The position numbers were made by a program, and so were the translations under genes. A DNA stretch of 64,000 nucleotides from Haloferula sp. BvORR071 (lineage in GTDB: Bacteria; Verrucomicrobiota; Verrucomicrobiia; Verrucomicrobiales; Akkermansiaceae): NCBI RefSeq assembly GCF_000739615.1, contig NZ_BATP01000001.1, positions 113,809 to 177,808 of the forward strand, in the 5' to 3' direction. Below are positions 1-9,264 of the stretch, piece after piece. The stretch's first letter is position 1, and each line of letters starts with the position of its first letter. The notes beneath the pieces were generated by a model. That model worked only from the letters and a program-made list of their open reading frames with translations. It did no database searches and was not told the origin of the DNA.

Positions 1-225
1 AGCGGCGAGCAGCCCGACTCCGCGCTGCTTGAACTCATCGCCCCTTCGAAAAAGGCGTCAACCGCAGACGCCGGAAACCCCGGAAACCCCGGACCGGCGG
101 CTGAAGAGCCCAAAGTCTGGCGGGGGCGACGCGATAAATCCCGTGCGCCGCGCATTCCGGCACGCCCCCCGCGTCGAGAACGGCTAGAAGGCCTGCTGCG
201 CTACTACCACCGCGAAGCCGCATGA
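1..225 (+). CDS. C-terminal end of an unidentified protein
   Basis: An open frame runs from the first base of the window to a TGA at 223-225, giving 74 residues with no start codon, so the gene begins outside the window. The visible tail is rich in Pro, Ala, Gly and Arg and ends in RLEGLLRYYHREAA. Such basic, low-complexity tails occur on some transposases, but I cannot assign a family. The next gene on this strand starts 75 bases later. Confidence 0.45.
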   Translation, partial: SGEQPDSALLELIAPSKKASTADAGNPGNPGPAAEEPKVWRGRRDKSRAPRIPARPPRRERLEGLLRYYHREAA

Positions 226-299
226 AGATCAGAATTCGAGTTTCTTGACAGTACGCGGAACATCTTGGTTGTCAGGAAAAGGGTGATAATACTGCGCAG

Positions 300-623
300 T
301 TGAAAGAAACCTCCCCCAAGCTGCACGGCAGCGTCAGTATCGTAGACGGCCCACTACTAGGGGAACACGGCGTGGTGATCGACGATGCCCTTTTGAACGG
401 CGATCACGTGTATTTAGTCCTCGTAGCTGGGAACGAGATTTGGATGCCGGCGGCGTGGATCAAAGCTGCTGAGACTGGTCGGAGCCCGGACGGTCCCCCA
501 TCGGAGATCAGCGATCGATCGCTCGACCACGCAAGCGCCCAGGTAGAGACGTGTGAGTCGGAGGCAAAGCCCCCGTTGAGTCCCGCGACTTTCGAGAACC
601 TCCGACCCGCGGACGGAGAGTAG
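300..623 (+). CDS. small hypothetical protein, SH3-like N-terminus
   Basis: This is a 107-residue frame with a TTG start; no in-frame ATG is near the beginning. Residues 8-55 alternate hydrophobic and polar residues with glycines (GSVSIVDGPLLGEHGVVID, then VYLVLVAGNEIWMP), like a small beta-barrel or KOW/SH3-like fold. The C-terminal half is polar and probably disordered. I do not recognise a family. It faces the Hsp20 operon convergently, with the operon's terminator between them. The start and the reality of the gene are uncertain. Confidence 0.4.
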   Translation: MKETSPKLHGSVSIVDGPLLGEHGVVIDDALLNGDHVYLVLVAGNEIWMPAAWIKAAETGRSPDGPPSEISDRSLDHASAQVETCESEAKPPLSPATFENLRPADGE

Positions 624-793
624 CGGGAGGGTTAAGAGGATGGGTGCCGGCCGTCGCGCACTTGACGACCGCCGGACGGCGCAAGCGTAGGCGGCTACTA
701 CCGGACCCGAGCCGGAAACTCGACCCGGAACAACTTCACGTCGCAAGGAAACCGGAACTCCTACACCGGGAAGAAGGGGTATCGGGAGCACAT

Positions 794-820
794 GAAAAAG
801 GCCGCCAGTGAAGGCGGCCT
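794..820 (-). terminator. rho-independent terminator of the hsp20 operon
   Basis: An 8-bp perfect stem (AGGCCGCC at 799-806, GGCGGCCT at 813-820) with a 6-nt loop is followed, on the minus strand, by a run of T (AAAAA at 795-799 on the plus strand). It begins eight bases past the stop of the small WYL-like gene, where transcription of the hsp20 operon would be expected to end. Confidence 0.8.
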
Positions 821-827
821 CGCATAG

Positions 828-1121
828 CTAACGTTCTCGTGCCACTAAGAAGGGCACGGGCGCGGCTTGCGGCGGAGGACTGAAGCTCTCGTCCAGAATC
901 TCCAGCTCGCGGATCTTCCAATAGTGGAAATCCATCCACAGTCCGGAGGCATGGGGGCCTTCCCGAACCCAGCCGGTAAGCTGCATGGATCCACGTTCAG
1001 AGCGGCCCAGTTCGCTGGGCTCCACGACATACTTTTCCCCATCGCAGGTAAAGCGGATCACGCGAAAACCACGGATCGCTTCCTTGAGGGCGGATAGCGG
1101 TGCATGTTTTTGGTTAGCCAT
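828..1121 (-). CDS. small WYL-like domain protein
   Basis: The protein is 97 residues from the ATG at 1121 (MANQKH). A longer frame exists, but this start leaves normal spacing after the upstream gene. The pattern LKEAIRGFRVIRFTCDG, VVEPSELG, then WMDFHYWKIRELEILDESF follows the layout of a WYL ligand-binding domain: R-x-I/V-x-F, a VEP-x-x-LG strand, and a final I-x-x-L-x-V-L helix. It lacks the helix-turn-helix that normally precedes WYL, so it may be a free-standing sensor or partner. It is the last gene of an apparent operon with hsp20 and an unknown gene and is followed by a clear terminator. The family call is by pattern only. Confidence 0.6.
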   Translation of the reverse strand: MANQKHAPLSALKEAIRGFRVIRFTCDGEKYVVEPSELGRSERGSMQLTGWVREGPHASGLWMDFHYWKIRELEILDESFSPPPQAAPVPFLVARER

Positions 1122-1159
1122 AGTCGAATTTCGGTTTGTTAAAGGAACAGCCACCTTTG

Positions 1160-1480
1160 TCAGGCGGCCTCTGCATCGATTGCCGCGACGAAGAAGGATT
1201 CCTCCAAGACGAACTGCAGTGCTAGGACACCGTCCGTGCGGGTGGCCCTAAGGCCGCCGTGGCAATACTCGCAATTCGGGGCGAGGTCGTCGTCCCACGC
1301 CTTTTCCAGAAGTTCCCTGGCGATGTCCTTGATTTGTTCGACGGACAGAGGTTCGCGGACGCCGGGACGCTGATCCCACCTCATCGAGAAGGTAGCGGCG
1401 GCTTTTTGGACTTTGCCAAAATCGAACTGGGAAATCGTCATGTCGATCGCCCTCTGACGAAGTACGTAGTCAGGTTCCAT
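1160..1480 (-). CDS. hypothetical protein, 106 aa
   Basis: The ATG at 1480 (MEPDYVLRQR) gives 106 residues. The protein has an amphipathic helical N-terminus, a segment EQIKDIARELLEKAWDD, and a C-E-Y-C motif (NCEYCHGGLRA) that could bind metal or form a disulfide. No family is recognised. It lies between hsp20 (70 bases upstream) and the WYL-like gene (38 bases downstream) on the same strand, so the three are probably co-transcribed. Composition matches its neighbours. Confidence 0.6.
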   Translation of the reverse strand: MEPDYVLRQRAIDMTISQFDFGKVQKAAATFSMRWDQRPGVREPLSVEQIKDIARELLEKAWDDDLAPNCEYCHGGLRATRTDGVLALQFVLEESFFVAAIDAEAA

Positions 1481-1550
1481 AATAACGGGAGAAGTGGGGA
1501 GGAGTCTTACCCCAGCCATAGCGAAAGACCCCTCCCCTTTGCCTTGGAAG

Positions 1551-2003
1551 TTACTCGGACTTGATCTGGATCGTGCGCGGCTTCGCGCTTTCGTGCTTCG
1601 CCACGTGGATCTCTAGCACACCGTTGCGGATACGGGCTTCGATGCTGTTGGGGTCCACGTTCGCGGACAGCTTGAATGCGCGCGCGAAGGTCCCTGAGGC
1701 GCGTTCCACCAACCGGTGATGGACACCCTCCCCCTCCTCAAGTTTGCGCTCGCCGGTCACGGTGAGCAGCCGATCCGTGACCATCACCGAGATCTCATCC
1801 TCCCGCACACCGGGAACCTCGATCTTTAGCAGGTAGCCGGTCTCGTTCTCGGCGATGTCCGCCACCGGCATCCAGTCCGGGCTCGGGCTGGATGCTTCCT
1901 GTTTGCTTGTTCCGCTTTTCAGGGAATGACCGAGTATGCTGGAGAGACTCCCATGCACATCGGCCAGATCCCGGATCGGGCTCCAACGAATGATCGCATT
2001 CAT
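1551..2003 (-). CDS. small heat shock protein, Hsp20/alpha-crystallin family
   Basis: The 150-residue product has the usual size and order of Hsp20. A variable N-terminus (residues 1-45) is followed by an alpha-crystallin domain (about 46-140) with the DIAENETGYLLKIEVPGV strand region. A-x-x-x-NGVLEIHVAK carries the conserved G-V-L motif, followed by a short tail ending TIQIKSE with an I-x-I anchor. Such proteins are ATP-independent holdases that bind unfolding proteins in the cytoplasm. It heads an apparent three-gene operon. A 16-bp palindrome 150 bp upstream may be a control site. The start at 2003 has weak purine-rich spacing (GAAG) rather than a full Shine-Dalgarno. Confidence 0.93.
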   Translation of the reverse strand: MNAIIRWSPIRDLADVHGSLSSILGHSLKSGTSKQEASSPSPDWMPVADIAENETGYLLKIEVPGVREDEISVMVTDRLLTVTGERKLEEGEGVHHRLVERASGTFARAFKLSANVDPNSIEARIRNGVLEIHVAKHESAKPRTIQIKSE

Positions 2004-2237
2004 GTTTCTTCAGTATGGATGAGGCGGGTAGATCTATCCTCCGGCCCGCTCGCCCCGCCGGTTCGCGTGCGAGCCGGTTCATCCTGTGAAGCCCTCCAGG
2101 AAGGGCCCACGAGCGGAAAAAATATCCAAATTTCGCAGACGTCAAGACGGCCACGAAAAATTTTTCGTTAGGCCTGTGAACGCGCTCCGGCCCCCCCGCC
2201 GTCTACGGAATCCATGAGCGCTGGTCGGCCGACGGGC
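2004..2237. promoter_or_regulatory. hsp20 upstream region with a 16-bp palindrome
   Basis: No gene is visible here. The stretch contains a perfect palindrome ACGAAAAATTTTTCGT at 2153-2168. It lies between the end of the 2238-2523 gene and the hsp20 start, both on the minus strand. It could be an operator for hsp20 or a terminator-like end for the upstream gene. Confidence 0.35.
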
Positions 2238-2523
2238 CTAGTCGTCCTTCTCCATTTCTTCCGCTGCCTGCCGGAGGGCAAACCGCGCCTCGGCGATGTA
2301 ATGGGACTGTGGCAGGTGCCTAGTGCTCTCGCCCGGAACAATCGCGTAGAGCGCTTCCCAGCGGAATTTCCGTAGCTTCTCGACCGAGCGGGCTGCGATG
2401 TCCACGCTTTGCTCGATCGTTCTCGTGATCGAGTCGATTGCGGCGAAAGTCTTCAGGTTTTCGACCTGATCGATCGGAGTGATTGTGTCGAGGAGGTCAT
2501 TGAGGGCCGCAAAAAAGTGCTTC
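2238..2523 (-). CDS. hypothetical alpha-helical protein, 95 aa
   Basis: From the ATG at 2523 (MKHFFAALNDLLDTI) the product is 95 residues, almost entirely helical by pattern, with heptad-like spacing of Leu/Ile, ending EEMEKDD. A longer frame to 2555 is possible. I do not recognise it. Its upstream edge abuts the truncated 5' end of the RHS gene on the opposite strand, so the RHS breakpoint probably lies just to its right. Confidence 0.5.
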
Positions 2524-2654
2524 ATCCCCTCCACCGTGGGTGCGCGCAATGGCACTAGCGATGTAAATCGATTTTCCGCGGCCCATACGCGCCGGTCACG
2601 GGCTCCAAGCGATCCTCCTCACCTCCCTTACCCGTCTTCTGCCGCGGCCGGAGC

Positions 2655-5600
2655 AAGAGGCAAACAATCTCAGGCCACGGACGCAGACGGGGTGGTTGTG
2701 AGCTATACCTATGATTCGGAGGGGCATGTCTCCTATAAGACTGAGACCATGCCGAACTCCGCCGGAAGTCGGACAACTGCATTCAATCATGGCTCTACAG
2801 CCGACGGCACCCTCGGTCCTTGCTACTCGGTCGAGACGCAAGTCAACGGCACGAGTATTTCGACCAGTTTAACCGCGGCCAATGGTCTCGGCAGCGGAAC
2901 GATTACCCTCGGTGGCACGACCCGCTCAGTCGCCGTGCTGGGCGGGCCGACTACGACTTGGACAGCGGGCAGCTGGACCGAGATTACCACCCACCCGGAT
3001 GGAACTCGCCTGCGCCGAGAATATGTCGACGGTCGCCTCGACGCGGAAGAACAACGCGACAGCACGGGGGCTACGGGGGTGGTTATCGCCAGCACGACAT
3101 ACGGCTACGACGATTTGGGGCGTGTGGACTCCACTACAGACTCCAGAACGGGAACTGTAGACCAAGGTCCCTATACCGAGTCAGGCAATCTCCTGAGCCA
3201 AGCGGATTCAGCAGCCCGCACGACCGCGTGGAAGTACGACAAGATGGGGCGCGTGACTGAAGTTGATGGAGAGAATACCTTGGACGCATCGTCCAACACG
3301 GTCTACAACAAGAGCTACACCTCCTACTTCTACGACGGCAGCGTTTCTGCCAATTGGGGTGATCAAGGTTATGCGCTCTCCTACGCTTACGACGAGCAGG
3401 GCCGACCGAAGGAGATGCGAACCTATCGGGCGCTCGATCACAACGAGGATCCTCTCAATCAAGTGGGCACTCCCGATGCGGGAGATCCAACCGCCTGGAT
3501 CTACGACGTCGAGCGCGGCTGGCTGACGGATAAGGACGACGCGGCCTCGAAGGGTGCCCACTACTCTTATACCGCGGCGGGGAGGCTCAAGACCCGCACG
3601 TGGGCTCGTGGTGCCCACACGCTGTACAGCTACGATCAGGGATTACTGTCGGCGGTGGATTATTTTACGAGCTCCGCGGCGACCACTGTGGATTCACTTA
3701 CCCCCCTCTGGATTACATTTACGATGCGATGGGCCGATTGAGCTCGGTGACGCGCGGCGGTAACACTCACTTCACCTACACCTATTCGTCGACTGATCTC
3801 GACCTTTTGACGGAGACTCAGAACGACGCCATCGTTCAGCAACGGGTATTGACGCGAAAGCGCGATGCTTACCTGCGGCCCACCGGGTATAAGCTTGGCA
3901 CGACCTCACTCAACAACGCAATCAGTGAGGTCACTTATACCTACGATACCGCGGGCCGATTTTCCAGCCTCACTTACCAGCGCATTCCAGCAGCAACAAT
4001 GCCGCCGCCGCCGCCGTCGCAGACCTTCACTTACGATTACGAATACGAAGTGGCGAGCGCTAGCCATGTAAGGCACGGGAGCGGCACAGCAAAGCAATCC
4101 CTCATGCCCTTTGGCATGGATGGTCCGCAGCATTCCGTCACCAAAATGTATCATGCGACTCGGGACGCCCTACAGTCGATTTCCAACCTTTCAGGTGTCA
4201 ACAATCCATCAACCTTCGACTATAACTATAATGCCATTGGCCAGCGAGAAGGCGTGGGCTTGTCCAGCGGCTTTGGTGCCACTTCCGAATGGATCAGCTG
4301 GGGATACGATGCAAAAGGCCAAGTTGTCTCGGCGGATTCAGACGCTGGGACGGCCGGTACAAGTGATGACCGCTTTTATTCCTACGACCAAATTGGGAAT
4401 CGCATTCAGTCGCGCGTCGGCACGGCAACTTCCACCGGTGGAACGGCAACTACAAACTACTACGCCGACGCAGGGGCGACCTCGTCTGGAGGCAGCGCCC
4501 TCAACCAGTATGGTTCAATCGTCACGGGGGTGAATGCTGCTGACCCGGTTCACGACGATGATGGAAATCTCGTGGACGACGGGGCTGGGTGGGATTATGC
4601 TTGGGACGGAGAAAATCGCATGATTTCAGCCACTCCCAAGGTGCCCACGAGTGGGACGAAGGTCGGGTATGTCTACGACTACCTTGGTCGCCTTTGTGCG
4701 CGTCGGTTCTTCAATTGGAACGTGGGAACCTCGTCGTGGAACGCTAGTGAAAATTACCGCTACGTGTATGATGGATGGAACCGTATCGAGTCTTACTTGG
4801 ACTGGAATCTACTCCAGGACGAATACGTCTGGGGTTTAGACCTCAGTGGTACCCTCCAAGGTGCTGGCGGGGTGGGGGGAATGCTGCAATGGGTCACGTC
4901 CTACAACTCCGGTAGTAGCTGGAACAACTATTACCCTCTCTACGATGGCAATGGGAACGTGACCGAATTGCTCAACGATGCTGGTGCGGTCAAGGGGCAT
5001 TGGGATTATGATCCCTTCGGCAATACCCTACGCAGTATGTCGGTGACGAACTGGTATGACCCGGGCAATTTGTTTGAGTTTAGGTTCTCAACTAAGCCCG
5101 AAGACCGTCGCACTGGGCTATATTACTACGGCTATCGATACTATGATCCGGTAAATGGGAGGTGGTCGAGTAGGGACCCTAAGGGGGAAGAAGTGATTTC
5201 CAATCTTTACAGTTTCATTGATAATGATGGAGTTAATGTGTGGGATATTCTCGGCTTGCAGGGTGCAATGCCTGGATATGCGGAGGCAATGGAGGATTGT
5301 AAAGCGAAGGAGCAAAGGATAGCAGAAGAGCAGTACGATAAAAGAGAGTTGAGAGAGAAGGATTTGGCGATTAGAAGACTACTGGACGAGGGAGGTTGCA
5401 ATGAACAGATGAGAGCGAGAGGTAAGGAAAAATTAGTCGCTCAATACGAAAATCGCCGCAACATGTATCGGGCAACAGGGGTAAACCGGAAGCTATTTCT
5501 TCCCTACTTTAGGGATGGAGAAGCTAGCTGCTACAATCAAAATGCTGATTTTCTTGCAGGCATCGTTGTTCCGCCCTGCTGGGAGTGTCATCTAGAAAAT

Positions 5601-5753
5601 GGCAGGACGCCAATGGATAAGCCTCTAAAAAAATCAGGGGATCACTGGTGGGTGATATGTCGCTCGTATAGCGGGGAGGAAATTATGTTTGATGCTTACT
5701 TTGATATGCATGGGGCTCAGCCGCCATATAAAACAGAGATAAATATACCGTAA
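2655..5753 (+). pseudogene. RHS/YD-repeat protein, 5'-truncated and frameshifted, with C-terminal toxin-like tip
   Basis: YD repeats run throughout (YTYDSEGHV, YGYDDLGRV, WKYDKMGRV, YIYDAMGRL and others), ending in the RHS core-closing region YYYGYRYYDPVNGRWSSRDP (codons about 5122-5181). RHS proteins form a cocoon that encapsulates a variable C-terminal toxin. The usual N-terminal part is missing: recognisable RHS sequence starts abruptly near 2655, next to an opposite-strand gene. The reading frame breaks at a run of six C (3701-3706), where adding one C would restore it. After the core, residues from about 5230 onward are variable and AT-richer, with a Cys (SCYNQ), His (DHWWV) and Asp (MFDAYFD) in papain-like order. 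The gene is probably a displaced or decayed cassette. Confidence 0.8.
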
Positions 5754-5912
5754 ATATCCCGGTGTCGGATGAGGATTACAATAAGAATTTTCCTCCCCAT
5801 GAAGTTCTTCATCCGCTTCCGTCACACCGTGTCCCCGCCAAAAAATCAATCACAACTGACAAATATGGACGCCCGCCAAGAACAGATGGCCCAAGCTACG
5901 TTAGGTAAGATT

Positions 5913-6236
5913 ATGAGGTTATTCCTCATCGCGCTGATTTTTTTGGGAGGCTGCAGAAGCAATCGTAAGACCACGGAGTACGGAACTAGAAACCGTGAGG
6001 CAACTCGTATAGCAATTTCAATTGAACAATATGTTCACGCTGAAGGAAAGATGCCCGTTCGGTTGGAAGATGTTGTACAAGAGGTTGATGAAATTGACGT
6101 GAGCGCTTGGCAGATTTTCGATGTCAACCAAGATATTGCCAAGACGAGGAAGCCCTTTCGAATGGGGAAGTGTATAGTTGATATGATTGTGTCCAAAGAC
6201 TTTAAGACCAGGGTTGAAATTGTGAAAAGGCTTTAA
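5913..6236 (+). CDS. small lipoprotein next to the RHS tip
   Basis: The ATG at 5913 opens a 107-residue protein with a short signal peptide and a lipobox-like end (MRLFLIALIFLGGC), so the mature N-terminus would be lipidated Cys14. An upstream in-frame ATG would add a hydrophilic extension before the signal and is unlikely. The rest is small and charged (VEDVVQEVDEIDVSAWQIF-like acidic stretch), with no known domain. Base composition is clearly AT-richer than the flanking genes, like the RHS toxin tip just upstream. Genes in this position often encode the cognate immunity protein, but that role is inference. Confidence 0.55.
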   Translation: MRLFLIALIFLGGCRSNRKTTEYGTRNREATRIAISIEQYVHAEGKMPVRLEDVVQEVDEIDVSAWQIFDVNQDIAKTRKPFRMGKCIVDMIVSKDFKTRVEIVKRL

Positions 6237-6796
6237 GATGTTGTAAGAAGGCAGGGAGATCTCCAAGGGATTTGAAAATTGTAGGGCGTGAGTTTGGAGA
6301 GTTCTTGAAGCTTGAGAAGGCGACTCGCCCATGGGTGGGATAAAAAGTGCCAATTGAAGCGGATGGCTCGGCCAAAGTGATTTGAATTTCCAGGAGCGCG
6401 TAAGCTGGTCGGAAGCGCAGTATGGTTTCCGTTGTCGGTTTCTGGGCGCCTTGCCGGGGTCGCCCGCGCGGTCCCGGCTGGAGTTAGTGGAAGTTGAAGC
6501 CCGGGCAGCGTAAGCGTAAGCGTGGTTCGAGCGGCCGTGTGATTTCTCTTGGCGGCTTTGGGGCTCAGGCCGCTTTCCAAACCGGCTTGCCTTGCGGGGC
6601 CCGCAGCCAGTTCGCCGGGGTTAGCGTGGCTGTTTCGCTCCTTTCATGACCGGCAAGCGGGTCAGGACGTCCTCCGGATACTCTCAGGGCATCAATACCC
6701 AGCCGCCGCCAGTTCTCGAAATTCGTGTAGAAGACCGTAAGCGCTTCACCGAGCACCTCTTCCCGGACCTACGAGAAAGGTGATAGATAGGCATGA

Positions 6797-6940
6797 ATGA
6801 CCTCTATCGTAGATCCTGCCGGGGAAGCGGCCCGGCTGATCCGCTCCGACACCCAGGGCCGCGTGCTGGAGGCGGCCGACCAACGTGACGCGCTCTTGGA
6901 CGCACCGTCTGTCCCTCTGCTAGCTTCATGCCGCCCGTAG
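6797..6940 (+). pseudogene. truncated IS66-family accessory protein TnpA remnant
   Basis: The frame ATG 6797 to TAG 6940 encodes 47 residues. The segment LIRSDTQGRVLEAADQRDALLD matches the start of IS66 accessory TnpA proteins (pattern R-x-D-x-x-G-R-V, then Q-R-x-A-L-L-D-x-F-E). After DALLD the similarity stops (APSVPLLASCRP), so the helix-turn-helix part is missing. An AGAAAGG ribosome-binding-like sequence precedes the ATG. The TnpB and TnpC genes of IS66 are absent, so this is debris of an old insertion. Confidence 0.5.
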
Positions 6941-7141
6941 CCCCAAAGCGAATCCCTGCGGGCGTGGATTCTATGATGAATTGAAGAGGGAGGTAAAAAA
7001 AGGGAATTGGGCGTGGTCTCAAGCTTTGGAAGACGGGCGGCGATCCTTCATGGCAAGGCCTATTGCGGCGGGGTGGCAAGGCTGTCGAAGGTTCACGCCA
7101 ACCGCCTTATCTGGACGGCCGGTGTTGGACATATGCTCGGT

Positions 7142-7167
7142 GGGGTGGAACCAAATGGTTCCACCCC
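7142..7167. repeat. perfect 26-bp inverted repeat
   Basis: Arms GGGGTGGAACCA (7142-7153) and TGGTTCCACCCC (7156-7167) are perfectly complementary around a 2-bp AA centre. There is no T-run on either side, and the centre is too short for a good RNA hairpin, so a dimeric protein-binding site is more likely than a terminator. No adjacent intact gene explains it. Confidence 0.5.
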
Positions 7168-7480
7168 TGGATTGCTGGCTCCGCATGGTGAATAGAAGCT
7201 TCGTCCGCAATTCCGCCTTCCCGATCCCATCTTGCAGCGGCCGGCGAGGGAGGCAGCGGCGGAACGGGCCGGAGGCTAACCGACACGCACTTCGGTAGGT
7301 GCCGTGGTTTGCAAGATGATCGCAATTCCAGAGACCGATGCTTCCCGTGCAGTAAAGCAGGTAGGCAAACCGCTGTCGGCTGGTCGGGCTTCGTGAACTC
7401 TTGGAGCAAAGGGCGTCGCCCGAGTAGCTCACCAAGCTCCTAGACGAACCGGGGCTATTGCTGCGAGGCGCTCTGCGGTC

Positions 7481-7510
7481 CTTAACACTACCGTAATACA
7501 TCACAATAAT
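7481..7510 (+). promoter_or_regulatory. copy A of a 19-bp promoter-like motif (CTTAACAMTACCGYAAT)
   Basis: CTTAACACTACCGTAATAC at 7481-7499 is nearly identical to motifs upstream of the Rep gene (21537-21555) and of the 22698 gene (22772-22790). TTAACA would be a -35-like box, and AATAAT lies exactly 17 bp downstream. It points rightwards, antisense to the Ycf46 gene, with no visible downstream gene. Confidence 0.4.
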
Positions 7511-7620
7511 CTGCGCATGCCCCTTCGTCGAAACTGTCGAAAAGAGAGACGATATCACCGGGTTGTATTCCTCTCGGCATCGCTGCGCGTGCAATCCATC
7601 ACAACCATTCCGGTCGAGTT

Positions 7621-9151
7621 TCAGTTCATGGATTGCACCCGTCGAGACGGTCGCGAAGTGGCATCTGCGAGGGACGTTGCCGTATTTGCATCCCGCGCCC
7701 GTCCCTTGGCCCATTTCCGCAACGCCTCGATCCGTTCCTTCATCAGCTTCGCCACCGGGGTGGTGGCGGCGATGGCGGTGTGGATGTCGTCTGGAGTCGG
7801 TTCGCGGCCTTCTGCAAATGCCTCATGCAGCGCTTCACGATAAGCACCTTCGATCTCCGCCCCGGTGAACCCCTCGGTCTCCTTGGACAGCGCGGTAAGG
7901 TCGCAGGATCTCGGGTCACGATGGTGCCCGGCGATGACGATTTCCCAGATGGAGGTGCGTTCCTTGGCGTCGGGCAGATCAACGAAGAACATGGAGTCGA
8001 ACCTGCCAGTCCTGAGGAGTTCTGGCGGAAGCTGGCTCACGTCATTGGCGGTAGCAACCACGAAGACAGGCTTAATCTTCTCCTGCATCCAGCTCAGCAG
8101 GGAGCCGAAGACCCTGGATGAAGTCCCACCGTCCGAACCTCCGCTTCCCGCCATACCTGAGCATGCTTTGTCCAGCTCATCCACCCACAGCACGCATGGC
8201 GCGACGGCCTCAGCGGTGCGGATCACCGAGCGAAGGTTCGCCTCACTCTGACCGACGATCCCGCCGAACACCCTCCCCATATCGAGACGCAGGAGAGGCA
8301 GTTGCAGTACGCTGGCGGTGGCCTTGGCGATGAGGCTCTTGCCAGTGCCGGGAATACCGACGATGAGCAGGCCTTTCGGCACCGGTAGCCCATAGTCGCG
8401 GGCGGCGGCACCGAAGGCGGGTCGGCGCTGGGACAGCCAACGCTTGAGGCATTCCAGACCACCGATGTCGTCGAGGTTCGGCTTCGCCTCGATCACTTCG
8501 ACCAGACCGCCACGCTTCAAGGTCCCGGCGTTTTTCCCGCGCCACCAGATCCGGGTCAACCCGCCCGGCTTTCACCAGTGACAGGGCGAACGCGTTCTCG
8601 GCTTCCACGGTGGTGAGTCCGAGGGCCGCGTGGAGGATCCGCTCGCGAAGACCTTCGTCCGGCTCAGGCTGATCCGCGGATCGTAGGATGCCGTCTAGGA
8701 CTTCACCCAGGCGCGGTGTGCCGGGCAGGTCGAGGTCGATGGCAGCAACCTCGTGTTCGAGTTCGGGAGGCAGCTTGTGGCGGCAACCGGTGATGACCAG
8801 CGCGTGGCCGGAAACCTTGGCGAGGCGAAGTAGATCCTTCAGGCGGCGGATGAGTAGCGGGTCGTTCTGGTCAAGGTGAAGCTGGAGGTCGCGCAGCATG
8901 ACGATGTGGCGTTCGCCTTCCTGACGAAAGAGGGCATCGACGTGCATCAGAGCTTCCAGCGGGTCTGGGCACGGGGTGGAGCGTCCCGCTTGGACATCCA
9001 CGAGGCCGTCGGTGGACGACCAGGCGTGAAGGTGGCGTTGGAGTTCGGTGCACGCTGCGGACAACTCCGCTTCAGCGCGCGCTTCTTCCGGCGTGACGAG
9101 GACAAGGCCGGGGTAGCCGGCACGGAGGTAGGTGGTGATTGGAGTATTCAT
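7621..9151 (-). CDS. Ycf46-type AAA+ ATPase, split by a frameshift
   Basis: Two overlapping frames together make a full Ycf46-like protein of about 509 residues, the family's usual length. The N-terminal half (9151 to about 8536) has the family pattern TYLRAGYPGLVLVTPEE and ends LVKAGRVDPDLVAREK. The C-terminal AAA+ half continues with LDDIGGLECLKRWL, Walker A GIPGTGKS, Walker B VLWVDELD, sensor ATAND and arginine-finger region RTGRFDSMFF. The frame changes at a run of five T (8531-8535, plus strand), where removing one base restores it. Ycf46 proteins are known from cyanobacteria and plastids; their biochemical role is not settled. The DUF1257 (Ycf35) and DUF2997 genes lie 1.6 kb upstream in the same element. 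Confidence 0.85.
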
Positions 9152-9174
9152 GATGATTGGGATGGATGTGAAAA

Positions 9175-9204
9175 GGCCCCGGTCTCCACGTGGGAGCCGG
9201 GGCC
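9175..9204 (-). terminator. terminator-like hairpin upstream of the Ycf46 gene
   Basis: Arms GGCCCCGG (9175-9182) and CCGGGGCC (9197-9204) with inner CTCC/GGAG pairing form a strong stem. On the minus strand it is followed by TTTT (AAAA at 9171-9174), so it fits a rho-independent terminator for the gene ending at 9265. Confidence 0.65.
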
Positions 9205-9264
9205 ATCGGGTAGGGAGTGGGGTATGGGTCAGTGGAGACTAATGGGGACACCGACGAGGCCAAT

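Larger units (their letters stand above)
6237..7620. other. 1.4-kb degraded stretch without an intact gene
   Basis: I see no credible full-length gene here; the frames that exist lack protein-like composition. It holds an IS66 TnpA remnant at 6797-6940, a perfect 12-bp inverted repeat at 7142-7167, and one copy of a 19-bp motif (7481-7499) shared with two promoters of the neighbouring element. The stretch separates the RHS remnant from the better preserved element to the right. Confidence 0.6.

Noticed and set aside
7019..7714. 231-residue minus-strand frame in the degraded stretch
   Set aside because: It overlaps the Ycf46 gene's end in another frame, has irregular composition and no family pattern.
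8525..8545. Programmed ribosomal frameshift in the Ycf46 gene
   Set aside because: The needed shift is +1 at A5; no canonical -1 slippery heptamer or stop-codon +1 site is present, so an indel is simpler.
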